A stretch of 64,000 bases of DNA from positions 1,550,001-1,614,000 of the forward strand of contig JAHCVI010000006.1 of the NCBI GenBank assembly GCA_019096155.1, given 5' to 3'. The DNA comes from Staphylotrichum longicolle (Eukaryota > Ascomycota > Sordariomycetes > Sordariales > Chaetomiaceae). Below the pieces are notes generated by a model. It saw nothing but the letters and a program-made list of their open reading frames with translations. It did no database searches and was not told the origin of the DNA. Made by a program: the position numbers and the translations under genes. Positions 9,977 through 20,758 of this stretch are shown piece by piece; position 1 is the stretch's first letter, and the number at the start of each line of letters is the position of its first letter.

Positions 9977-12900
9977 AGACGAGGTAGTGTCCCTGGGCAT
10001 CAATGTGCATAACGTGTGCAGTGAAGGTCTTTGGCAGATCACGAGGGAGAGTCCATTGAGATGACTGTAATAACATTAGTTGTCCTGTTTCATTGTTGGG
10101 GGATTTAATATACACCTTATGCTGTAACTTGGCCATTATGCTGATGGGTGACAAATGTCCGGGTTCGGCAAACCAGGTTCAGTTTCAGTAAAGCAAAACC
10201 GCCTAGATTACTGTTATCTTTGAAATGTAGGAGAACTAAATAAGTCTCATACATATGTGGTGCGTGCGTGTGCGTACGTGGGTAGTGACTGTGTGAATGT
10301 TAGTTGTTGGGTAGATGAAAGTTGGGTGCACTGAATCTGGGTGAGCACCCAGCTGTCAAGTTCTCAACGTCTACTCTGCTGAACTGCACGAGCAGATTCA
10401 ATTTCAATGTACAGAAGCTAAACTCAACCATAAGAGAATGGCGTTATTCGTGTGGTTTTTTTGTCAAAGGAGAAAAGCTCCTAGATCACGTCCTGTTATG
10501 TGGATGTCCCGTCTTGCACCTGAGAGGCGGAAAGTACGGTAGGTACCTACCTAAGGTACTGACCACACCGCGCGTTAAACATACCGTGACTAAGATGGCT
10601 GCCAAAAACACTGAGGAGATACTGGACGGCGATATCCAATAGGGCCGATATAAACCCAACAAAGTTGAGAATAACGCCGAGTCCAGGCAAGTCCTTGTTC
10701 ATTCAGTGTTGGCCGCAATCGAGAAGAAGTACCTTATTGACCAATCCTCCAAGACACTAGGGCTCCGTAGTAGGATCCTGCTCGCTACTCGTCGCCTTCG
10801 GCAACAGGACCGGCGAACTTTACCTAAGAACGCCCAAAAAGCAAGCCATGGAAAGGACCCTCGATACCAGACGCCGGGGAACTTGCTCCCGCGCCAACCC
10901 CCCTTCAGAGTCCTAACAATGGACTGGTCCCTGCGACAATTCTCGCCCCGCCATCTCCCTTGGCCCGCCGCAATCTTTTGTTCCGGCTAACAAAGGCAAC
11001 CATCGGCAGCTAATTGTTGGATGGGTCATCCCTTTAGGCTGCATAGTCACCCTGAATGCTCAGCTCTGGCCCGAGCCTGCCTTGGATCCGTACAACGTTG
11101 GGAGTGAGTGCTAGCACCGGAGCGTAAGGTGGTGGATAGAGTCAGTGCACCATGAGACGAAGCATGTTAAAGGACCCAAGGCACCAGCTCTCACACACTC
11201 AATATCCGGGAAGCACCCAGCTTTCTGGGTGAGGTGGGGGTTCATCAAGGACGCTGATTGAAATCAAGGGGTTGACATCTGTTCCGGGGTAGCATAGCCA
11301 TTTTTCATTTGCTCGAGGCTTGAGGCAATTTGAGCATCATTGACGGCGGCTGGAAGCCTATCCAAGCCTGAGGATATTTACCACGAAGCGCAAGAACCGC
11401 GGTGCCGCCCATCGCCAAAGAATTCGCAGTCTTGGGCATCACGCGCGCCTGAGATTGAGCCAGGCGGGCTCATCGCGATGATGGATGGCATATGCATGAT
11501 TGCGTCGTTTCCTTGAGCTCCAAGGCATGAGGCCGCCAAACATTGAGCGCCGAGGAGCAGCTGAGACGAGCAATGCAGGATGTGTGTGGATTGCCGAGAG
11601 ATAAATGGGGCTGGTGTTGTAGGCGAGAATGGGGTCGGCGCATCGCCGGGCCGATATCTCGGACGCAGACCGCACATGACATAGTGCCACCACCCTCCGC
11701 AGCGGGTCGAACGGCATGTCAGCATCTGGGGTAAGTGGTCGCCTACATTGCTGGACCCACGACACCGCTTCGGCCGGAGCCGTTTGAGGGTCTCGGGGGA
11801 GATGGGCTCATGTTCAACACGTTTCGCATGATGTTCGAGTCCAGAGGAACAGAGGCGGCGGTACTCCTCCGAAGATATACTCCCAGGGACTCAAAGTCGA
11901 ACGATGCCTCTAAGGTAGCTCCTCGGAGAATATGCTACCTTATGCCAGCGACCCAGGACAGCTCTTTGTGAGATACGACCTTGACGTTCCCCTGCATGCC
12001 ACAGCAGTTGGGGGGTGTGAGCAGAACCCGGCTGTGGGTCGCGTTGACGCCTGATTTCCTGTTTTCGCCCGCTTCCAGATTGTTGAGCAAACAGGAGACC
12101 CCGGTACGTCGGCAACTGTTCCTGTCAGTCAGGCACGCCTCCTCAGATCGCGACCCCCCCACAGACTGCTTCGCCTTCTCGCCTATTTCGTCATTCTGCA
12201 GTATTCTACCATCGGGGGTACCTCGGCTTGGGTCGGTCGCCCAACGGTCTCCGGCGGGCGCTGCGGTTGCCGCTTTAGGCTTGCACAGGCGAGTCTGGGG
12301 AAGTCTGGGGAAGCGGGAGGAAAGCGAAGCATGACTGCCGTGGAGTGATAGACATCAGGCCTAAACAAACTGCCGCCTCTTGACCGCACAGACAGGATCG
12401 GCAGTCAGGTTTCTTCGGGATGTCCCGGCAGGCACACCAGACCAGACCACATCGGTGCTCGTCCCAGTCGGGGGTTGGTTCCATTCAGGGGGTCCCTCGC
12501 GCCGGCCTTATTTTTTTGCTTTCTTTGTTGTTCTCCCAGAACAATTCCCCACCGCCCCCGCGCCCCACCCCTGACTAGCTCAGGCTGTCAGGCTGATAAG
12601 CTTTTTGGTGTTGTGAAGGCGGGATGGGGTGCCTGGTGATCGCATCGTTTGTTGAATACAACACCACCAGCGCTCACATCAACCCACACCCAAACGACGC
12701 GATGTCTCCCACAAGGCTCTAAATTTAGGCGTCTTCACGATGGCATGGCATGATGCCGACTTTTGTCGTGGTATGCGACGATGCAGTGCATTGCGACTAG
12801 CTTTCCCCAGTGCTGAACGATGCACCCCCTGGGATGATGGAGTTCAGCTCGACGATCATTGCCATCATCTCACATTCTTTTTCCTCTCGCCCGAGTGAAT

Positions 12901-13938
12901 CATATACGCAGGCCTTGCTCTGCTCAGGCTGCAGCAGCGCCCGCTAAAAAATCTAGTCCCCGGCGCGCTCGCACGTGTTGCCGGGCGGACGTGCAGAGTC
13001 CGCCGTAGAATCCGGGGTTAATTTGGGTAATCGGGGCTTAATGCGGTATTTGCCCGAACGCTTCGAGACTTCGCTCCCCTCCAAGCTCCCCCTAGTTCGA
13101 GCTAGCACGAGCCAAGTCGAACCAGCACGATGCACGCCCCTGCACATGTGACATCAGCACGGCTAGCCCACCAGGGCACTGCCAGGGCGGCATGAAAAAG
13201 GAACAATCTCGGCTGAAATATCGTACTGGCGTCCTAATTGGGACAGCGTCCATGTCGTACGGCCACCACAGAGGCGGCAATTGCCCTAACGGCTTCCCCG
13301 TCCCCACGGGGGATCCCGGCATTTCTGTTTGGGGCGAAATTCGGGATGCTGGCCCCTAGTGGCTCATCGTATCGTATGTCAGGGCAGTCTATCTGGGGCG
13401 TGTTATTCGTTCCTTGGCAGAATTCGGTACATGGCAGCAGTCTGGCTGATCTCCGCCGTCCCATCTCGACCACTGGGGCCCGCAAAGAAGCAACGGAGAG
13501 CCCAGCGCGTTGGTCTTAAACATGGGAGCACCGCCCCTCAACGGTCCAGTTCCTGGATGACTACTTAGGTAGCATCAGAACCCAGATCTGGCCCTCCAAT
13601 CCTCTCACTCCGCCTTGGCCACTCCTCGCCATCGGGTCGTTGGAACCGACGTTGCGGCTCTGGGCCAGGGATTTGCAGGGCGAAGTGCACGCATTCTTGC
13701 AAGTCTCCCCACCAGAGTCTCGTCATCGACCCCCAAATCCGGGCCACCGTTCCTGACGGTTCTCACTTCCGATCGTTCCAAGACCACGGCGATCCTCTCA
13801 GCTTCGGTTTAAAGCCTGCCGCCTTGTCAACATCTCACGAGCCATCATCGGCCATCCTCAACTCTACCTCGTTCAGCATCAGCTTCTCACTTCTTCCTTA
13901 CCACGTTGCACCCTCGACGAAGGAAGTAGGTAGTCGCC
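9977..13938. other. Long intergenic region (about 4 kb)
   Basis: No gene recognised. It holds a GT/GC-rich short repeat at about 10257-10280, a perfect palindrome TAGGTACCTA at 10540-10549, and many short frames (up to 117 codons at 11981-12334) without domains and overlapping opposite-strand frames. From about 13820 the sequence becomes pyrimidine-rich, as in fungal 5' leaders, and leads into the next gene. Confidence 0.5.
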
Positions 13939-16075
13939 ATGTCTTCGAAGTCACAGTGGTCGCACCACGAGGAGGCCCCTCCGGCGGGGACCGTGATCAC
14001 ATCGCAGGCCTGGGACGACGCGGAAAAGGGTCTCTACGACAGCACACCAACCCTGCCTGTGCTCTCACCACCCGCCGTCCACCTCGACGAGAAGAAGGTG
14101 CTCGAATCACACTCGTCGGCCGATGCTACCGTGACACCACCGCCGCCGCGTCCGGCACCGACGAAGAAGCCAAAGCCAAAGACCAGCAAATGGATTCTGT
14201 TCAACCTCTGGTTCAACACGTACCGCAAGTTCTTCACCTTTGTCACGTTGCTCAACCTCGTGGGCATCGTCCTGGCCGCATGTGGTCGGTTCCCGTATGC
14301 CGAGAACCACCTCGGCGCGTTGGTGCTGGGGAACCTGCTCATGGCCGTGTTGATGCGGAATGAGCTGTTCTTGAGGTTCCTGTACATCATTTCCATTTAT
14401 GGGCTACGAAGTGTATGTCTCCTTTCTCATATTCCTTTGTTGGATGTCCCCCGCGATGCTGACCAGGGTTTGCCTTTGTTAGTGGGCGCCAATCTGCATC
14501 AAGCTGGGAGTCCACTTCGATTTTGCAGCATGTCGGCGGCATCCACTCAGGATGCGCGCTGTCTGGTGCGGCGTAAGTAAACACTGCGATCTTACCTGGA
14601 GTGAACAACACTAACACGCCATCGATTAGCTGGCTCATCTACAAGATCGTCGACATCATCAGGTATCGCCGGGTTCAGCACAGCTCTGTGATTGCAACTG
14701 GCATCATCACCAATGTCGCCGTTATCATTTCGGTTCTGAGCGCTTTCCCCTGGATTCGCAAGTCAGTGCCTCTTTACAACGAACTCACTTGAAGCATGCC
14801 TAGAGACTTACAATTGATGACAGTAACTATCACAACACCTTCGAGAGACATCACCGCTTTATTGGATGGTTGGGTATTGCTGTATGTGTGACACCCCTGA
14901 AGCGGCTTTGAACTGCGCACTGACTTGACGACTTCCAGGCCACCTGGGTCTTTGTCGTCTTGGGCAACACCTACGACATCAAGCGAGGAGAATGGAGGTC
15001 GGATGCCAACTCGCTACTCAGCGCGCAGGAGTTGTGGTTCGCCGTGTTCATGACAATCTTGTGCGTCGCCGTCCCTCGTCGGAATGTGTGATAACACACA
15101 CTGACCTTTCACAGTGTCCTCATCCCCCTGGGTCACGCTCCGCGAAGTCCCTGTGGAAGTTGAGCTCGTGAGTTGTCCCCCACTCCCCGGACCCCCACTC
15201 CCCCAGGTTTTCCTTGCCAGCCGTTGCTGACAGGGGCAATTTAGCCGTCGCCCAAGGTCGCCATCCTCAAGTTTCAACGCGGCATGCAGCAGGGCCTGCT
15301 CGGCCGGATCAGCCGAACCTCGATCATGGAGTACCACGCATTTGGCATCATCAGCGAGGGCCGAAAATCCGGATGCCACTACATGATCTGCGGTGTGCAG
15401 GGCGATTTCACCAAGGACCTCGTGGCCAACCCGCCCAAGACGGTGTGGACCCGAGAGCTCAAGTTCGGTAGGTTCCGCTCCATGTCTTCCCTTTGTGTCC
15501 GTCTTGCCTAAACGGGAAGCGAACAACGGTCGACTAACACGGAATAGCCGGCGTCGGGCACGCTTCCGCCATGTTTAAGCGAGGCATTCGCATTTGCACT
15601 GGAACCGGTATCGGGGCGGCGCTTTCCACCTGTATCCAGAGCCCAAATTGGTAAGTCTTGCTTGCAAGAAACAACACGAACCGTCTCGGTTTCTGACGCC
15701 TCTTGTCCCCAGGTTCTCATCTGGATCGGTTCCGACCAAGAAAAGACATTCGGACCGACCATCACGGGCCTCATCTACAAGAACATCCCGCCCGAGCGGA
15801 TGATCCTCTGGACTCGAAGAAGCGAGGAGGACGGCCAGACTCGGTCAAACTGCTCAAGGAGGTGTGGGACAGCTTCGGCGCTGAGGTCATCTTCATCACC
15901 TCCAACCGGCAGGGCAACGATGAGATGATGCAGGGCTGCCGCGCAGGTACGTTTGCACTCTAGTTTCAACAACCCAAGCCCTTGGCAGGGCCCCCCCAAT
16001 CGATGACATGGGCGATCGCTAACTTTGTCTGTCTTAGCTGGCATGCACGCCTTTGGGACGCTGTGGGACTTTTAA
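13939..16075 (+). CDS. TmpL/NPS12-like membrane oxidoreductase without adenylation domain, with four apparent frameshifts
   Basis: Matches by recall the membrane/NAD(P)-binding C-terminal part found in TmpL-type proteins and in stand-alone proteins often labelled 'nonribosomal peptide synthetase 12'; no adenylation or carrier domain is encoded, so it is not an NRPS. Order: disordered Pro/Lys-rich N-terminus of about 80 residues, helices (FTFVTLLNLVGIVLAACGRF; GALVLGNLLMAVLMRNELFL), LQHVGGIHSGCALSG, helices with HHRFIGWLGIAATWVFVVLG (histidines as in haem/ferric-reductase-like domains), then an FAD/NAD-like part with ICTGTGIGAALS, WIGSDQEKTFG and MHAFGTLWDF at the C-terminus. Introns seen: 14413-14482, 14573-14629, 14762-14823, 14882-14938, about 15061-15114, 15168-15244, about 15469-15547, 15651-15712, about 15946-16037. 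The frame shifts by one base near 14515, 15124-15128, 15714 and 15811. Role in redox homeostasis is inference. Confidence 0.7.
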
Positions 16076-17137
16076 GCTGGAACCGGGCCGACATTCTCGC
16101 CGGGTTACATTCAACGCATTTTTGGGATGACATGGATCATGTTGCATAGGGCATTGGGGAGTCAGCATTTGTCTAGTAGATTTCTTTTTTTTTTCTTCTT
16201 CTCTCCTGATAAAGTGGAGAGAGAAAGCATGGGTCGAGGCAGAGCGGGGCCATGTATGATGTTGTTACATAACAAGCCTGTCCCGTGAGTACGTTGAAGT
16301 TCAACACCACAAAAGGACGGATGGATGAATGAATGGAAATGGAAATGGATCATGGATGGATGAAACGCAGTTTGGAAATTTTCAAACCACAAGCAACTTC
16401 GTCCCGTCTCAAAATTTCACCCAACAAGGCAACCCGGGCAAAAACCACTTAACCTTAATTCCGTCCCCCCTGGCGCCAACATTTCACCCAAACAAGTCGA
16501 TCGATGAGAATCTGATTTCAGTGCCGCCGCAGCCACTGGAACGACGACCCAACCCCCAGGCGGAACAACAACCACCGTCGTCATCCCGCGTCCACGCCGC
16601 ATGCAGTCGGCCCGGAACCGCAGCACGCGAGATCTTGGACTTGTCCAGTTTTCGTGGCCAGATCCGGCCTTAAATCCATGCAAACCTGCAAAGCCACTGC
16701 CAACTCTGTCCATACCACCCCCTGATGCGTGCCGACGCGGGATGGGGGCGGGGCGGTAATGGGACTCTCAGACAAAGCTGGCAGCGCGGCACGCGCCAAG
16801 AGACGGAAAGGGCGCTCGTCAATGCAACTCTCCCAGAGTTTCCAAGTCCCTTCGAGAACAAAACGGCTTGCACGTCCCCAACCACTCTCTTGCCGCGTCC
16901 CGCGTAACTTTCCAGAATCGGTGACGTTCCGTGGCCCCGTGCCCCTCTCTGCCGGAGTTGGGCCCGAAGTTGCCGGCAGGGCAATGCAACGTGTTTCTGG
17001 AGTTTTGATGGTTTCAGGGCCTGGGCCTGCTGGGGAAACCGGGTTGCGCGGTGCTTGGCGTGCTTGGGCGGTGCGACGCTGCGATGGATGGGGCGGGGTT
17101 TGGCGTTTGTGGTTGTCGGACCGAACGGGTGGGGTTG

Positions 17138-17170
17138 GACGTGCGCTGGTGTGCGCTGGTGTGCGCTGGC
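17138..17170. repeat. Tandem repeat, three copies of a 10-mer
   Basis: GTGCGCTGGT occurs three times head to tail (last copy ends GTGCGCTGGC). Non-coding context. Confidence 0.85.
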
Positions 17171-17430
17171 GGGTTTAAAAGGGCCGTGATGGTGCTGCGC
17201 TCATTGCGTTAGGGGTGATTGTGGAGGTCGTTTGTTTTGGGTTGAGGAGCGTTTTTCAGGCAACAAGGGGCGGAAAGGCTTGGAGTGTTTTTCGGGATCA
17301 ATGATGCGCACGAAACACGAAGTGTTGAGCGTTCCCCTTAATCTGCGTTCGGCTTTGCTCGCCGCAGAAATTGCGTGATGACTTTTGAAGAGACAGCCTG
17401 ACAGTCCGACAGTCCGCCTTGGCTTATCTA

Positions 17431-17475
17431 TGAGACGTCGCTCTTTGAGGCTTGTCCATGAGACGTCGCTCTTTG
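17431..17475. repeat. Spaced direct repeat
   Basis: TGAGACGTCGCTCTTTG is present at 17431-17447 and again at 17459-17475, 28 bases apart start to start. The GACGTC core is also a palindrome of the CRE type. Non-coding context. Confidence 0.85.
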
Positions 17476-18499
17476 GTGCTGTCAGAAAGATTGCATGAGA
17501 AGACTGGTGAGCTTGAGGCAGAACTTTTGACGGCAAGTTGTTACTCTATTACAACTGCGCTTGATATCCATTGTAGTCGTGTAAAGAAGAAGCTGCCAAT
17601 CCAACTGACAAATGGAACTTTTGTCCAAGACGGCAACTCACCGTCAGGTCTCTGGCACATGGAGAGAGAACACCTGCTCAAACCTTTTCCTCCAATCTAG
17701 CATTGCGATTGTGGACCCCAACAGGGCCAGTCAGTAACCCCTTAGATCAGGGCTTTATGGTTGTAACACAGTCATGGATGCGAGCGGCGCAGGGCAGACT
17801 GTTGGACTCAAACAAGCTCTTCACATACCGAAGGTGCAATGTTAGCCACCACAAGCTGGTTGACCGGATAGAGGGGGTGCACACACACAGGAAATCACCA
17901 TAGCCTCTCGGTTGGTCTGAAGAACTGACTGGCCTCAGTAGGTCCCATGGGTGGGTTGACTTACCTGCTCCTGGAGGAAGTGGGAAGTTAGACATCGAGA
18001 CAGTCCACAAGGAGAGCGGCCTCATCGGCGACCAATCTGCCCAATGCACTCTCATACTGTATCCTTACCGCCCTCAGCAGGTTTCAGACATAGCAAAGCT
18101 GTGCACGAGTTCTGGCCACACTCTGGAATTGCAAGACCATCATGCCAACGACCATGAACACACCCCTTGAAGCTCGAGACTATTCATCAACGGAAGTACG
18201 TTGAGAGGCCGTTGTCTACTGCAAAAGATTACAGCACTATTTTATTTTTCAATGCTGAGATTATCAAAGTTTACCTATCGATGCGAGCGACAAGAAAACC
18301 TTCGAACTCAAGTGACCCTGAACACACGAAGTAGTGGCAATTGGTGGAATTGGGCTCCCCGGCAATCCGTCCGAGAACGGTCAGTTAACAAAGTTTCTCC
18401 GTCTCGCAGTTGCTGAGGCGAGCGTTGATGACACCAATGCCGCCTGGCCGAGGCCGCAGCAAATGCGGCGCAACCCTCGTAGGTAAAACTCTCACCTAA

Positions 18500-19840
18500 G
18501 GTAAGGAATGGGAGGTGAGGTGTGTTTGAAGCAGTTCGTCGTTCTTCTGCTCAAGAATGGGACCGAGCTGGCCCGGCTTGAAGCCCTGTCTATGGGCAGA
18601 CCCGTGAGGGATACACGGACAACTTGATTGCTGCGGGCAAGTGACTATTTTGCTGAGGAATGGTACACTGTTCAGGGCCAGTCGAGCTTGAACACGCCTG
18701 GGGTTCGTGAACGTCACGCTCCGGCAGCCGTTTGGCGTGGCTGTGGGAATCATCCTTCAGAATGCTCCCCTGGTGGCTTTCTCACTGAAGGTTGCACCCG
18801 GCTCTTGCTGCTGCCAATGCCGTCGTTTTGAAGAGCAGCGAGAAGGCGCCGTTGACGGTGGCTATGATTCGCATATACGACGCGTGCTGCTACGCAATCC
18901 GAATCACAACACTCCAACTTCTCTAGTTAATCAAAGTTGCCGAGTACATCGTCGGCGCTGAATTCCCACCTGGTGTTATCAATATCAAGTCGGGGCATGG
19001 TTACATCAGCGGGCAACTCTAGCTCCGACATGGATGTTCACGCTATCTCATTCACTGACTCAGGTCCAGACTGGCCGTGCAGTTCAAGACGCATCGACCG
19101 AATCGAACCCCGAGAATGTCATCCTGGAGCTCGGTGGAAAGGCGCCAGCCATTGTCTTTGCGGATGCAGACTTTGACAGGCCGTCCCATAAACAGCACGC
19201 AGCGTCCATTGCAACTGTGGCCAGACCTGATGGCAAATCGAGTTTTAACGCCCAACGGCCCACTGCGCCCAAGTTCATCTCGGCGTTCCAATCGCGCTTT
19301 CGAGAGGTGGGCTTTCGAGAGGTGGGCTTTCGAGAGGTGGGTTTAGGCGGCCCTGTAGATCCCAAGATGGCCCACGGACCCCTGGTAGACTTTGTCTACC
19401 TAAGCAGCAAGGTACTCGGCTATGTTGCTGAAGGAGAGGAAAGTGGCAATTTGGCGCTGGGCGGCGAGTTTGAGCCTGGGATATTCATCATCAAACTCAC
19501 CATGCTCACCAACACGGAAGAAGACGCCAGGATCATGAAGGACAAGGTGTTCGATTCTGTCGTCAACATCAACGTCTTCGATACCGAGAAGGGACATTGA
19601 AGAAAGCAAATGCCACCAAGTGCGAGCTGTACGCTGCCGTGTACACGCAAGAGGTAAGCCGGGCTCTGCAGTCTGATGAGGGTTTGAAGCTGGCATGGTG
19701 GGCGTCAGCTGCGCATCCCCTCACCCACCGGGTGACATGCCGTTTGGCGTGTATAAAATGAGCGATATTGTCCGTAAGGAATTCCAGGGCAGCTTAGACG
19801 ACTACCTTGAAAAGAATTCGGTACTTTTCAGAATGTAGAT
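18500..19840 (+). pseudogene. Decayed NAD(P)-dependent aldehyde dehydrogenase
   Basis: Pieces in different frames follow the ALDH order closely: LLLKNGTELARLEALSMGRPV (about 18545-18605), SLNTPG then NVTLRQPFGVAVGII and NAPLVAFSLKVAP (18690-18800), a frame change into NAVVLKSSEKAPLTVAMI (18815-18870), VAEYIVGAEFPPGVINI (18940-18985), NPENVILELGGKAPAIVF (19105-19160; the catalytic-glutamate motif LELGGK is intact), SRFREVG (three times) and LGGPVDPKMAHGPLVD (about 19300-19390), EDARIMKDKVFDSVVNINVFD (19520-19580) and LYAAVYTQEVSRAL (19625-19665). Several frame changes, internal stops and loss of the FGQIC cysteine region (sequence around 19200-19230 no longer encodes it) show it is dead. No introns could be assigned. 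Confidence 0.8.
19301..19346. repeat. Triplicated 15-mer inside the ALDH remnant
   Basis: The unit TTTCGAGAGGTGGGC (15 bp) occurs three times in tandem, encoding FREVG three times where normal ALDHs have it once. It looks like replication slippage after or during decay. Confidence 0.85.
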
Positions 19841-20758
19841 CCGGAACTTGGATATTGAAGAAGAGGATCGAAGTCTGTTGGCCGACCTCGACCTCAAATT
19901 CATGTTATGTACACCCCACCTTGAGCAGAGATATCTCGTCCAGATGCTGACAGTTGATACCCGATATCTATGTGTCTTTGTTCCTCACCATGATTCCTGT
20001 TGGCTCAAAAGCCGCCGTATGATGTACTGTGCAACACATTGTTCTGTGGCCGCCGTCACCGGGATGAAAGGTTGGAGTACGCCCAATCTTCAGATGGACC
20101 AGCCAATCGCATGACCGCATCCACAACGGGAGAACCTGAACAAGTAAGTGGGTCGGAACATGACAAGGCCTTCCACGCTTCGATTCTCCGAGACCCCAAA
20201 GAGCAGCGGGATTGGAATCTTCATTTGCTTCCCGAGGCACAGTTAAGCTTATTCATCCCCTGACTTTTCCAGGTTGTGAGATGCATGGATGACAGCAATT
20301 TTACAAAGGGGATTGACCTTATGCTCTACGACAGGTCGGAATTGTGATGCCTAGAGTGGAGCTTCCGCAGCATTGCATTCGAACTTCTTTGCCATTGGAC
20401 GGTTCGTAATGTTCCTGGCGCAGATCCCACCCAGGAACAAACAAAGCTGGGGTGCGCTGACCTCGCCGCCGCATGACAGCCCAATGAACATCTCTACTCG
20501 GATCTCTCCACTCGGGAATGGGGTGCAGGTGGAGAGCAAGAGGCCATTGTATGGGCCCAGGTCTACCAGAAGCCTCACAAACACGGGGTGCCTGCTCGCC
20601 CGGTCCCTGGATCGCGGCGGATGGCGAGGTTCGTTTCGTATTTTGTTCATATATCACCCTCCCCCGCCATCAGTACCGTGGTAGGCTCTCACCCGGACCC
20701 CAGCCAGCCTACGCCAACTGCAACACCATCGGGCGCGTTTTTGGGGCTCTGAGACACG
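19841..20758. other. Spacer between ALDH remnant and GH55 gene
   Basis: Holds weakly protein-like stretches (for example RNLDIEEEDRSLLADLDLK at about 19845) reminiscent of the N-terminus of some MFS carriers, but too short to call. The 3' 100 bases are the GH55 promoter/leader. Confidence 0.4.

Larger units (their letters stand above)
16076..18499. other. Intergenic, with local repeats
   Basis: No gene recognised. A T-rich tract at about 16180-16205 follows the upstream gene and could be its 3' end. The block 16400-17200 is GC-rich; 17200-18400 has only short frames on both strands. Confidence 0.5.

Noticed and set aside
11378..12334. Overlapping frames of 100-117 codons
   Set aside because: No domain, many overlapping frames on both strands, no splice-consistent extension.
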